A stretch of DNA of 64,000 bases, taken from positions 88,071,574 to 88,135,573 of the forward strand of contig OY757921.1 of assembly GCA_963585895.1 (NCBI GenBank). Direction: 5' to 3'. The DNA is from Sepioteuthis lessoniana. Its lineage: Eukaryota; Mollusca; Cephalopoda; Myopsida; Loliginidae. Shown here piece after piece: positions 33,515 through 43,875 of the stretch (positions are counted from its first letter, which is position 1; each line of letters opens with the position of its first letter). Below the pieces are notes generated by a model that saw nothing but the letters and a program-made list of their open reading frames with translations, had not been told where the DNA came from and searched no databases. Position numbers and translations under genes: made by a program.

Positions 33515-33735
33515 CTATTCGACCCATAGATAGGACCCTAACAGGTACTATCACACAAAACAGAGTGGACCTGGGAGTAATGGCAATAAAGGCTCACTCC
33601 ATATCCTCTAAAGCTCAAGAATTGGAGTCTCACCATCAGATGCTGTTCAGTGTCATCTTAAGTTAACGTTGGAGATCTTACCCCTTAGCAGAGATGCAGT
33701 CAGCGTTATTCTACTTGCTCTCGCCGATTGGACAG
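33515..33735 (-). repeat. Family C core, copy 11
   Basis: From GACCCATAGATAGGACCC to GCTCTCGCCGATTGGACAG. Confidence 0.85.
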
Positions 33736-34094
33736 TATAAACAAATCCTTTGTTAAAATGAGTAAATTTTATATAACTTTGTTTGTTATTCATAATATTT
33801 CCACAGATTATATGCACAGGTTTTATAACTAGAAAAACAATGTTAAGTGAAAAAAAAAGTTTATAATCTGAAATTATAATTTGCTGGGCTTTACGTGGAC
33901 ACCTGCAGGTGAAGGTTACGACGAAATAAACTTCGAAGTTTCAGAAACATATCTCGTTTAAGGCATGACCACTTGTTCGTTAGGTGAATTACTGGTCTTA
34001 AAAAGTCGTTCATTATACGAGAATATATGGTATATGTAAAAGTATTACAAAAAATCTGAAGCAGCCCTAGAGAACGAGAAATACACAACGTTGA

Positions 34095-34235
34095 TGGCCA
34101 TAAGAGTGGGGGTCAATATATTACAGTTCTGTACGGCCTCCAACTCCCTCTCACACGCAACCTTTCAAATAAAGTGAGAGGTATATTTTTCTAAAAGAAC
34201 TGTGCCCGTTGTTATTATTGTGTTGAGTATACAAC
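34095..34235 (+). mobile_element. Repeat E copy 2, 3' part
   Basis: GAGTGGGGGTCAATATATT, AATAAAGTGAGAGG and TATTTTTCTAAAAGAACTG match repeat E copy 1. It ends near TTGAGTATACAACA. Confidence 0.6.
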
Positions 34236-34472
34236 AGAAGTCCTGTTAATTTTTTTCGTGTTTTTTGATTTTTCAAAAACACATAACAGGATGGAAATAA
34301 ATTGTTAATCCTAATGTGACCGGTTTGTGTTTTTTCTTAATGAAATTATTGCCCTGTAATGTCTGTTACAGAGAGCTCTTTACCAGGAAAATTTAAATGT
34401 TAGCTCTTGAATAGTTTACTTGTCCTGATGGAATTACTCCCAATTCCGGTTTAACTGGACCAAATAATACTT

Positions 34473-34475
<3 letters not shown>
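34236..34475 (+). repeat. Repeat J copy 1
   Basis: CAGGATGGAAATAAAT, GAGCTCTTTACCAGGAA, TTGTCCTGATGGAATTA and CCAATTCCGGTTTAA recur in the same order at 61830-62030. There, repeat J is followed by TATTAACGAAGAAATGCTGC, a sequence that also follows the Penelope-like element at 48586. Confidence 0.65.

Positions 34476-34479
<4 letters not shown>

Positions 34480-34528
<49 letters not shown>
34480..34528. repeat. (AT)n microsatellite
   Basis: Pure AT repeat. Confidence 0.95.
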
Positions 34529-34531
<3 letters not shown>

Positions 34532-34539
34532 GTTTGAAA

Positions 34540-34965
34540 TTAAATCTGACTGTACAAGATACAAAAAAAATGGTTTTAAAAGCAGATTTAACTTATAAGC
34601 TAGTGTTCTAACGTCATCAGTATGAATTAAACCGCTCCAAACAGGTCATATTTCTGACTGGCACACAGTTCAGTTCTAACCCCGTGTGAAATCTCACTCG
34701 ATACACGGCAGTGGGAATGATGGGACATCTACAATTCGAAACTGTCCCAAAAGCACCGTTTCATTCAATTGTCAAGTTTGATATTCAAGAAGTGTTTTTA
34801 TTCTTATTACTGGGTGTTTCCTGAACAATTAAGCCGTAGTAATCTCCTCTATTAGCAAATATTCTGAACAGGATAATTCGGTCCCTTCTACGGAAGAACA
34901 ACGACGCCAGTTGATTTAAGATAAAAAAAAAGTTTAATAACTGTATATCAAGTGAAATACAATTA
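34540..34965. other. Intergenic, no gene seen
   Basis: No recognised repeat or coding motif. Confidence 0.4.
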
Positions 34966-34969
34966 ACTA

Positions 34970-35030
34970 TATCACTATGGAGTGGTAGCGCTCTTGAAAG
35001 GGTCCTATCAATGGGTCAAATAGAACTGTT
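34970..35030 (+). repeat. Family C core, copy 12 (3' fragment)
   Basis: GAGTGGTAGCGCTCTTG and GGGTCCTATCAATGGGTCAAA, then tail units to about 35150. Confidence 0.75.
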
Positions 35031-35154
35031 TGACATTTAAACTGAGTGCAAACAAAAAACTTATGCTAAATAGAATTGATAGAAATAGAACTGTTTGACC
35101 ATTTAACTGTATGTGAATAAATGTATGATGATTAATTGAATTGTTAGTTATGTT

Positions 35155-35510
35155 ATATATTAACCCTCGACCGAGCCGTCAATCAAGAGATGCACCTGTT
35201 TAAATAAGCGGAAGAACTGCGGAAGCAGGTGGATGTTAGAAAATAATATAACCAGGTGCTCGGGCGGTTCGAGTCGGTTGGAAACAGGATGCCAGAGTGA
35301 GAACCAGCTGCAGACTGAGGGATTTGGGCCCTCAGTGACCCCTGGTTGAGCAACCCAAGCCAAGATGCGAAAGAAGTGCTGCTATGGTCGAGAGAGAAGA
35401 ACTTGGGTCAATATAGCAGCCCGTCCTTGTCTCCACTCATTTCTCACACACAACAAACATCACCTTTTCGAAAATTAAGTGTGAGAGATTTATATTTTTA
35501 TAAAGAAGTG
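35155..35510 (+). mobile_element. Repeat E copy 3, LTR-like
   Basis: GATGCACCTGTTTAAATAAGC, AGTGAGAACCAGC, TTGGGCCCTCAG, GTGCTGCTATGGTCG, TTGGGTCAATATAGC and GAGAGATTTATATTTTTATAAAG follow the order of copy 1. Confidence 0.55.
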
Positions 35511-35599
35511 TATTCATTCGTTCATTGAAGTTCATCATTATCGGTTGATTGTTTCCGCATATATTTCTATATGTACACGTGTAGTTGTATTGTGACTAT

Positions 35600-35604
<5 letters not shown>

Positions 35605-35653
<49 letters not shown>

Positions 35654-35654
35654 T
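35605..35654. repeat. (AT)n microsatellite
   Basis: AT repeat with a single GT interruption. Confidence 0.95.
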
Positions 35655-35771
35655 GTTTTTTCTTGTCATAAACAGCCAACTTTTCTTGTTGTACAACTTT
35701 TCGAAATTTTTATATATTTTTACACTTTTTATACATCCATCTACACTTAACATCACTAATAATACCCCTGA

Positions 35772-35819
35772 CAGTCCTGATGATGGTTCAGCAGAACCGA
35801 AACGCTATAGTGTCGACTG
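35772..35819 (+). ncRNA. Type I hammerhead ribozyme motif
   Basis: Stem I is CAGTC (35772-35776) with GACTG (35815-35819), five perfect pairs. The core CTGATGA is 35777-35783. Stem II is GGTTC/GAACC with loop AGCA, after one extra U at 35784. GAAA is 35799-35802. Stem III, counted from the last A of GAAA, is ACGC/GTGT around loop TATA. The cleavage site would be after C 35814 (GUC). Hammerheads of this form are known in Penelope-like elements. The extra U is atypical and could lower activity. Confidence 0.7.
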
Positions 35820-35912
35820 ACTTTGTTTCTCTATAAATCCCCACTTTCTATTTGGATTATTTGTTGTTAAATTTTCTTCATAAATTGTCCGATTACTATC
35901 CATTATTTTCTT

Positions 35913-35914
<2 letters not shown>

Positions 35915-35950
<36 letters not shown>
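35915..35950. repeat. (AT)n microsatellite
   Basis: Pure AT repeat. Confidence 0.95.
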
Positions 35951-35951
<1 letters not shown>

Positions 35952-36055
35952 CAGTTGATTATGTTCCCGTGTATATTTCTGTACGAGTAGTATACAATAC
36001 AACACTGATACATAAAGATATTTGGAACCATTTAACCTTGTTAATCATGCAAATT

Positions 36056-36243
36056 AGTTGTCTAAATTTCTGAGACGAAGCTTGATAATTTGTATCATTA
36101 AGGGTTTTCGGACTAATGTCTTCATCTTTATTATTATTTCCACAACGTCTCGGCCGATATATCCTCCGACTTTCTTCAGGTGTTTGTCGAACTCGGGAAC
36201 TTTCACGAAACTTCGAACTACGTCCTTTATTGAATCCAGCAAG
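36056..36243 (-). mobile_element. SINE F copy 3, 5'-truncated
   Basis: On the minus strand from TTCAATAAAGGACGTAG to the 3' end GAAATTTAGACAACTAA. The core region reads CCTGAAGAAAGTCGG...CGGCCGAGACG, with GAAA mutated to GAGA. Head to head with copy 4. Confidence 0.8.
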
Positions 36244-36244
36244 A

Positions 36245-36580
36245 CACATAGCCTAACGGTTATAGGGGTTGGTTCTCTAAGCTTCTTCAGAGACAACCAT
36301 CTGGAGGTTGCAGGTTCAATCCTGACTGCTGGCGAGTAATAATACAGGAATACTTAACACTTGTACCCGGTTATGGCTAACGGAATCAGAACAGGCGACT
36401 CCCGTGGATTCAATAAAGGACGTAGTTCGAAGTTCCGTGAAGGTTCCCGAGTACGACAAACAACAGGAGAAAGCAGGAGGACATATCGGCCGAAACGTTG
36501 TAGAAATAACAATAAATATGAAGACAATAGTCGGAAAACCCTTAAAGATAATTATCATGCAAAATTGAATTGTCAGAAAT
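36245..36580 (+). mobile_element. SINE F copy 4
   Basis: Full head (CCTAACGGTTATAGGGG, GGTTCAATCCTGACTGC). The core is changed to CAGGAGAAAGCAGG...CGGCCGAAACG, so the hammerhead-like CTGAAGA is lost. Confidence 0.8.
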
Positions 36581-36731
36581 ATTAATGTTTGATCATGTTA
36601 CTGTACGTAAATAAATGACTGATGTTTAATTGAATTGTTCCGTATAAAGAGCAAAATTTTGAAACATGTAACCGTTGACATAATTTGAATTGTTAAAAAT
36701 AGAACTGTGTGTAAACAAATGACTGGTGTGT

Positions 36732-36783
36732 ATTGCCCAGTCGGCTGGGGCTGTAGAATACACCGACTGCTTCTCTGCAGATA
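36732..36783 (+). repeat. Family C core, copy 13 (5' fragment)
   Basis: TGCCCAGTCGGCTGGGGC to CTTCTCTGCAGA, identical in sequence to the start of copy 14 about 435 bp further on. Confidence 0.85.
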
Positions 36784-36784
36784 T

Positions 36785-37165
36785 TTAATTGAATTGTCAG
36801 TGATTCATCGCAATACTTGGAGCCATTTAAATTTGTTGACTTATGCTAAATTGAATTGTTAGAAATAGAACTGTTTGATCCTTTAACTGTGTGTAAACAA
36901 ATGACTGATATTTGATTGAATTGTCAGTGAGTCATTGTAATACTTGGAGCCATTTAAATTTGTTGACTTATGCTAAATTGAATTGTTAGAAATAGAACTG
37001 TTTGATCCTTTAACTGTGTGTAAACAAAGGACTGATATTTAATTGAATTGTCAGTGAGTCATTGTAATACTTGGAACCATTTAAATTTGTTGACTTATGC
37101 TAAATTGAATTGTTAGAAATAGAACTGTTTGATCCTTTAACTGTGTGTAAACAAATGACTGGTGT
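36785..37165. repeat. 127-bp tandem repeat, about 3 copies
   Basis: AATACTTGGAGCCATTTAAA recurs at 36812, 36939 and 37066 (last with GAACC). Each unit includes a family C tail unit (GCTAAATTGAATTGTTAGAA) and AACTGTGTGTAAACAAA. Confidence 0.92.
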
Positions 37166-37167
37166 GT

Positions 37168-37395
37168 ATTGCCCAGTCGGCTGGGGCTGTAGAATACACC
37201 GACTGCTTCTCTGCAGAGGGGTAAGTCTCTCCCCCAACGAGTGTCCTGGATATGACACTAAACAATCTGATGGTGAGGTTCCAGCAGTGCTGGTGCTTTG
37301 GGAAATGCGGAGTACCCCTTCATTGCCATCGCTCCCAGGTCCACTGTGGCCCGGAGTGGTAGTACCTGATACGGCCCTATTTATGGGTTAAATAG
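37168..37395 (+). repeat. Family C core, copy 14, reference-like
   Basis: A well-preserved copy from TGCCCAGTCGGCTGGGGC to CCCTATTTATGGGTTAAATAG. Tail units follow, and the hairpin module is at about 37668-37710, so the whole composite is about 545 bp. Confidence 0.88.
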
Positions 37396-37811
37396 AACTA
37401 ACAGCATACTTATGCTAAAATGAATTGAGTAAACTGAATTGCTTGAAATAGAAACGTTTTTGACAATTAAACCGTACTTACACTTAAACTTATGCTTAAC
37501 TGAATTATTTCAAATAGAACTGTTTTTCGACATTAAAACTGTATTTACACTTAACTGAATTATTACATATAACTGCTTGAATAGTTTGATACTGAAATTA
37601 AATTGTGTACTTATGCTAAACTGAACTGTTTTCAATAGAATAGATTATTTACATAAAAATGGATTTGGCGTTAAATAACCAACAAAGGTTGATATGCCAT
37701 AAAACCAAACAAACCAAACTGTAATAGATAGATTGCCAAATAGTTTCTTATGCTAATTTTATGCTAAATTGAATTTTTGGAAATAGAAGTTTTACATCAT
37801 TTAAATGTGTT

Positions 37812-37940
37812 AATTTACTAAGCTTTTTGCTTAGATATAGCACAAGGCCGTATAAATGGGGCACCCAATGAGAATCGAACTCACTCGTGCAGGTTTGCTA
37901 GTCTACCTTGCTAACCATTACACCACCCGAGGTGCCCCCG
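37812..37940 (-). mobile_element. SINE H copy 2
   Basis: In reverse from TTACTAAGCTTTTTGCTTAG to GAGAATCGAACTCACTCG (B-box complement) and CCATTACACCACCCGAGG (A box). Confidence 0.82.
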
Positions 37941-38059
37941 TCATTAAAATGTGTGTATCAAAAAATTGTTTACAAAACATATTCTTTTAAATAGATGTAA
38001 AAAAACAATATTTGCCATTAAATAACTAACAATAGTTTGGTTTGGTCTAGTTTATTAGC

Positions 38060-38275
38060 ATATCAACCTTTGTAGGTTATTTAATGCCAGAACCATTCTC
38101 CTAGATGAATACCAGTGGTACTATTTAACACATAGCCGGGAGGGTAAGGGGTTCATACCTTTCCCAAGGGTATTGGCCCAAAAGTGAACGTAATAACGCA
38201 ACTGTAGTATGAACTCGCTTACTACGATTCCGCAGTCCATCGCTTTAACCATTACACCACGAGGACACCCCCAAC
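38060..38275 (-). mobile_element. SINE A copy 2
   Basis: Starts with the reversed hairpin module (GCATATCAACCTTTGTAGG), then CATAGCCGGGAGGGTAAG, CCCAAGGGTATTGG and CCATTACACCACGAGGAC (A-box complement). The B box is partly decayed (GTATGAACTCGC). Confidence 0.82.
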
Positions 38276-38289
38276 AGTATTTGATATTC

Positions 38290-38850
38290 TAGAAAACCAA
38301 ACCAAACCAAATTGAAACGTAAACGGGTTCGCACAGGCTTTGAATTTTCTCACAGAATCTATTTTCTTCGGAAATATCTGTATTTCGCTTCAAGAGGAGG
38401 AGGAGGAGCTGTATAAGGGTAAATCTTTTCTTGGACGGGGCTTTGCTTCTGGCCACTCACTTTTGCATGTGAGCACATATCTATCAACATATACGAGCGT
38501 AATTAATCAATAATCAGGTGTAATAAAATATACATTTCTCATTTTCGAAATCGATCATGGTCTTTGTTTTCATCAAAACCACCTCTTACCTTATCCACGA
38601 CCTCTGATCTAACTTTTCACGCTGAGTCACTTGAGCCGAACTGGACAAATCCATTCAAAATGGCTACAAACATGATTTATTTGACCGATCGAAGACAAAG
38701 CCGTTAAGACTTCAGTGGACGGCGAAAAATAGAATCAGAAACTATTTGGCCAGTCTGAGACTCTTAAAAGGATTGATTGATTGATTGGTTTTAACGGCTT
38801 GTCAACCCCTCTAGGGTTATTTCATACTTAGATGTTAGGGAACCACGTTC
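38290..38850. other. Intergenic, no gene seen
   Basis: No recognised repeat or coding motif, except a short GATTGATTGATTGG run near 38772. Confidence 0.4.
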
Positions 38851-38854
38851 ATTA

Positions 38855-39148
38855 TCATATTTACCCAACCCCTCCGCTCGGGCAGGACACGACACAAGGT
38901 TAATTTTTAAGCGAAGTTTAACAGGTTTGAATTCAGAGTTTTCCTTCTCCTAGACAAGTTGCCTCACCAAGGCTGAAGAACCCAGTTTGCCCTACTATTT
39001 ACCCTTAGCTGGCGGGAGAATAATTGGATTCATACCTTTCCGAAGGTTATTAGTGCTATGTGAAATGCAATCAGTCTCGTCAAGGATTTGAACTCGTGTC
39101 ACCGTATCCATTTCCTACGACAATAACCATTACCCAACGGGCACTTCT
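38855..39148 (-). mobile_element. SINE B copy 6, near full length
   Basis: Aligns end to end with copies at 19493 and 61300, with a few changes (GACACGACACAAGG, GCGAAGTT). Confidence 0.88.
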
Positions 39149-39819
39149 CTTCACGTTCATTATACATTTATTTTTCTCTGCCAGCTGGACGCTAGTTGGG
39201 ACTCTTATAGCGGTAAGTATTATAGCTATTATTCTGCATTTTATATATAAATTGTTGTGGGGTTTTTTTTGTTTTGTTTTTTTGCTAACAGTCATATCAA
39301 ATATGCTTACTGTCATAACTGATATTTTACGCTTAGAAGTAAGGAATTTTTATACTTACAGGTTAGGGACTCGCGTTCATTCTACGTTTATATTAATTTT
39401 TTTGTTATTTTTATTTATTCATTTTTTGCTTACAGTCGTATGGAATATTTCATGCTTACTATCCTATCTGATATCTTACCCTAAGAGGTAAGGGAATTGT
39501 ATACCTATAGGTTAGGGAATCATCTTCCCTATAGATTTATATTTATATCTTTTTTATTTGTATTTATCGATTTATTTATTTATTTATTTTGCTTATGGTC
39601 ACATCAAATATTTCATGCTTACTATCCTATATGATATCTTATGCTTAGAAATAAGGGTACTTTATTCTTAGAGGTTAGGGAAACATGTTCATTCTACGGC
39701 TATATTTATAGTTTTTGTTTAGTTTTTCCTTATAAGTTTTTTGTTTTTGTTTTGTTTTTGTTTTTGTTTTTTGTTTTGTTTTTTTCGTTACGGTCCTATA
39801 GAATTCTAATAATTTTTAA

Positions 39820-39985
39820 CAGATTTATTCGACTCTTTGATGGGACCCAAAAATGGCCTTCTCCACACATCCTAGATCTCCGGAACTGGAACCTCACCAT
39901 CAGATGCAGTTTAGTATTATACCAATAAGGCGCTTTTTTAGAGGGGAAACCGCGTGGGTACTTATCTTTCTGCAAAGAAAAAGCG
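39820..39985 (-). repeat. Family C core, copy 15, diverged
   Basis: GGGACCCAAAAATGGCC, CCTCACCATCAGATGCAG and TTTAGTATTATACC are in family C order; other parts are unrecognisable. Confidence 0.55.
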
Positions 39986-40307
39986 ATTTTTAGTAATTCA
40001 ATAGTAAGTGTTTGTTGGAAGGAAACAAATAGAAAAGGCAACAGCGTTTATTTCTTTTTTTTTTTTTGTTAGTTTGTTTGTTTGTTTGCTTTTGTTTGCT
40101 TTTGTTGGTTTGATTTTCTTTAATGTTATATAATTATGGAATGATTTTTTTTATATCAATCATTTTTCGTTGATTATATTTTATCATTCAATTTGGTTGG
40201 GCTTTGAACTTTTCGAGTCGCTTAGTTCAGGGCATAGTCCATGGGTGCAGTTTTACGCTCGTGCGCAAAGGATATGACAATCACCCTTGTCATAATAAAC
40301 CCCCAGA

Positions 40308-40595
40308 CAGGTGCCCCTGGTGTAATGGTTGTCGTCGTAGGAATTGGACACGACGACACGAGTTCAAATCCTGGACGAGACTGATTGCATTTCACATAGC
40401 ACTAATACCCTTGGGAAACGTATGAATCCAATTATTCTCCCTCCAGCTATGGGTAAATAGTAGGGCGGACTAGGTTCTTCAGCCTTGGTTAGGCAACTAG
40501 TCTAGGAGAAGGAATACTCTGAATTCAAACCTGTTAAACTCCGCTTAAAAATTGACCTTGTGTCATATCCTGCCCGAGCGGAGGTTTTGGTAAAT
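40308..40595 (+). mobile_element. SINE B copy 7, near full length
   Basis: GTGCCCCTGGTGTAATGG (A box), CGAGTTCAAATCCTGG (B box), CCAGCTATGGGTAAATAG, AGGCAACTAGTCTAGG, TCCTGCCCGAGCGGAGG. Inserted next to repeat D copy 3. Confidence 0.9.
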
Positions 40596-40599
40596 ATGA

Positions 40600-41190
40600 T
40601 GAACTCCAGACAGAAATGGGGCTGGAGTGTGGATGACGTTATGTGAGAATTTGGGGATTTTGAAAAAGAGTCAGTTGAAAGTTGACATTGAACCATGGAG
40701 GCAGACAGTTGAGTTCTCTGTCATTGGGGCATAGAGAATTGAGGTCTCGACCGTTGAAGATGAAGTTAGGATTTTCGGATCTGTACCGACAGAGATCTTA
40801 AACACCGCAAAATGCACCGAACGTTGGAGGTGGGGTTAGCATAGTATGATTACGAAAGACTATTAAGAATTGTGTCTCTCTCCTCGTATCAAGCGGGTGT
40901 CCTCGTGGTGTAATTGTTAAAGCGATGGAATACGAAATCGTGGTAAGCGAGTTCGAATTCCAGTCGCGCTATTACGTTCACTTTCGGACAGTTTCCCTTG
41001 GGAAATGTATGAACCCCCTTATCCTCCCAGCTATGGGTTAAATAGTACCACTACTGTTCTTCTAGGAGAATTGCTTTGGAACTAAATAACCTACAAAGGT
41101 TGATATGCCATTATACAAATAAACCAACCAACCAACCAATCCTCGTGTTGAAGAACCGAGACCAGAAGTTAATAAAACCGTTCGTACCTG
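40600..41190 (+). mobile_element. Repeat D copy 3, interrupted by SINE A
   Basis: The left part holds GTGGATGACGTTATGTGAG, GATTTTGAAAAAGAGTCAG and GTGTCTCTCTCCTCG. The right part resumes at 41141 with CCTCGTGTTGAAGAACC and TTAATAAAACCGTTCGTACC. The interruption is SINE A copy 3. Confidence 0.68.
40893..41140 (+). mobile_element. SINE A copy 3, nested with target-site duplication
   Basis: TCCTCGTGGTGTAATTGTTAAAG (A box), GAGTTCGAATTCCAGTCG (B box), CCAGCTATGGGTTAAATAG and the hairpin module. Flanked by CCTCGTATCAA (40882-40892) and CCTCGTGTTGAA (41141-41152), a diverged duplication of 11-12 bp. Confidence 0.85.
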
Positions 41191-41394
41191 AACAACAGAG
41201 TGTGCCTGCATTTGTTTTTTTATCCGTCCATATTTGCATTTGTGCTTTTAGATTTGTGGTACCGTTGTTATTAATATCACCAAATTATATAACATTATTA
41301 GAACGTTTTGCATTACGTTTGTGATTTCGTCATTTCAGATTTAGTCCTCTCCTGTCGGCCTAACTTCTGTCCTCTCTTTCTATGCTTTTCTCAC

Positions 41395-41520
41395 TCCAGC
41401 TATGTTATTTACTAAGCTTAACTTAGTTATGACACAAGGCTAGAAGTACTGAGCACCCATCGTGAATCCAACACACCGAAAATGGTCAACTGATCTAGCT
41501 CACGATCCACCAATATTTCT
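41395..41520 (-). mobile_element. SINE H copy, diverged
   Basis: TTACTAAGCTTAACTTAG, GACACAAGGCTAG and GAGCACCCATCGTGAATCC resemble the reversed SINE H, but the A-box half is unrecognisable. Confidence 0.45.
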
Positions 41521-41806
41521 GTGATCTGTGATCTTCCAGCCAGCCCATTTCTGCCATGACTAATTATGCATGCCGCTATTATGTACACATTCTAGAAATG
41601 GCTTTTTTTTTTCCTCCATGTTTATGTATTGATAAAATGGCAACGACAAAAAGAAAATTAAAATGAGACGAAAAGAGTTAATGACAGAAAAAATAATGGA
41701 ATAATGGAAACACAGTGTGGAACAATAAGTTCGTAAACGGATCGTAACGATTTTGATTAATTCCTATTAGAAATATTCCATCTAAAATATTCTATATCTA
41801 ATTATA

Positions 41807-42511
41807 CAGGTTGTTTCAGAAAATTTGATATTATTACGAAATATAATAACTGGAATAATTTTCATTCAATTGAACTCAAATTTCTTCAGCATATGTAGAA
41901 ACAATTAAGAATATAATGTTTGATTTTTAAACGCCTTTTTCTCAGAGTGAAAAAAAATAAACATAAAAAGTTAAAACAAACGACTTAAATACTCCTATAT
42001 ACTGGGAGTTTCAGAATTTCGTAATTTTAAATTTTGACCACATCTTATTCTAATGATATCAAATTTTCTGTTCAATGTCTAAACGCCTTTTCTATTCCAG
42101 CGAAGGACATTTTTTCATCAGAAAAAAATACCAAAACTTACAGTGTATCACAAAAGTGAGTACACTCCTTACTTAAATATCTGCAGAAATATGAGGGATG
42201 TACTCACTTTTGTGATACACTGTATGCATTGAATTTTTAGTTGTTTCTATGCATGCTGTTAAAATTTGAGATCATTTCTACGGGAAATTGGTCAAGTTAT
42301 TAGATTATCAAATGATATCAATTTTTCTTAAATACCTTTTTAATCTCGATTGATATCAGACGTTTAAAAAAACCCGCATATGTTGTATAAACATTAAACA
42401 TGGAATTCTGATTTGTTTCTGTACATGCTGTTAAAAATTGAGATGAATTTCAACAGGAATTGGCCAAGTACGTAAATTACGAGATGATATTGATTTTTCT
42501 GAAACAACCTG
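41807..42511. mobile_element. MITE-like DNA element of about 700 bp
   Basis: Inverted ends of about 20-25 bp share ACAGGTTGTTTCAGAAAA, with TA on both sides. No transposase frame. Subterminal sequence has repeated ATGATATCAATTTTTCT-like stretches. Probably a non-autonomous Tc1/mariner-type element. Confidence 0.78.
42141..42222. mobile_element. 82-bp MITE nested in the larger one
   Basis: Perfect 24-bp inverted ends starting CAGTGTATCACAAAAGTGAG, with TA on both sides. Only about 34 bp lie between the arms. The end resembles Tc1-type elements. Confidence 0.9.
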
Positions 42512-42654
42512 TACATCACAAATGATATCAATTTTTTTCTTACAACTTCCTTTATATCCTAACAAGGGAAATGAGTATGCTGATCCATACACGTTTTTCG
42601 TGCAAAATTGATGATTCTTTATTATTCGGCCCAAATCATACCTGTTCCTAATCA

Positions 42655-42675
42655 CACACGCACACACACACACAC

Positions 42676-42710
<35 letters not shown>
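42655..42710. repeat. (AC)n(TA)n(GA)n microsatellite
   Basis: Compound dinucleotide repeat. Confidence 0.95.
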
Positions 42711-42811
42711 GCAAAGACAGAGACAGAGATTTCACCAAACAGATATATAAATAAAATGGAATAGTTTTTAACTTGACATTCAAAGAATAATTTAATTTTT
42801 ATACTATCACT

Positions 42812-42861
42812 ATATATATATATATATATAAATATATATGTAAAATGTAAAAATGTATTGG

Positions 42862-42941
<80 letters not shown>

Positions 42942-43059
42942 TGTGTGTGTGTCCGTGTGTATTTATTTAGGAACTGGGCAAAAGACTTAATCTTCACCAC
43001 TTTTAGGTGAAGGGTCATGTGATGTGTGATGCTTCGGGAGGAGCACCTGAAACTAAAAT

Positions 43060-43155
<96 letters not shown>

Positions 43156-43206
43156 GCAAGCCTATGAACACACGCACGACTATATATATATATATGTATA
43201 TACACA

Positions 43207-43238
<32 letters not shown>

Positions 43239-43300
43239 AGTACATATATATGTGTGTTTGTGTGTGTATATGCGTATATGAGTATTTGTGTGTGTGTATG
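42812..43300. repeat. Block of (TA)n and (TG)n microsatellites
   Basis: Several TA and TG tracts; the largest TG tracts are at about 42898-42955 and 43094-43150. The 258-codon minus frame across it is compositional. Confidence 0.93.
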
Positions 43301-43469
43301 AGTGTATGTTGATCGTGTCTAAGGTTTGAGCTATTCATGGGAGAAGAGTGCACCTTATCAGGTTAGGGCCTATGTCAAAATAAAAAATGTTAGTATTGTA
43401 CAGTCTGACGTTCATGGAATGCGTGAAATTTGATAGACACGATGCTGGGTCGATTTGTATAGCCCCCAC

Positions 43470-43470
43470 C

Positions 43471-43520
<50 letters not shown>
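43470..43520. repeat. (AT)n microsatellite
   Basis: Pure AT repeat. Confidence 0.95.
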
Positions 43521-43875
43521 TTAAAAGAGTGTCAAATAAAAGAAAGTTTTAAAAGAGAAAAATAAACGAAGGAATGAAAGAAATGACAAAGGAAGGAAAA
43601 AAGTTACAAGTGATGGAAAGAATAAACTGAAAAAAAATTAAAGAAAAAAATTATTTGCAAATAAGAAAAACAGGAAAAATAGGTGATCGCAAAAAAAATA
43701 TTTGATAATGAAAGAACGATGGAGAGAAAGATAGAAAGAGATTTTATAAAATTAATGATACATTGGCAATGCCCGATGGGAATGCAGATAGCAAGTTAGC
43801 AAGTGGTGAAAAACCGGATTACGTAACAATGGGAAAGGCAGACCGGTGGCGCCACCACTCATCGCTGAAGGCGCA

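Noticed and set aside
34425-34465. Hairpin after CCTGATGG in repeat J as a hammerhead
   Set aside because: A9 is G and no GAAA follows the stem; the second copy (61976) shares these defects.
42431-43312. Long frames of 258, 101 and 91 codons
   Set aside because: They run through TA/TG microsatellites and consist of Ile/Tyr, His/Thr or Cys/Val.
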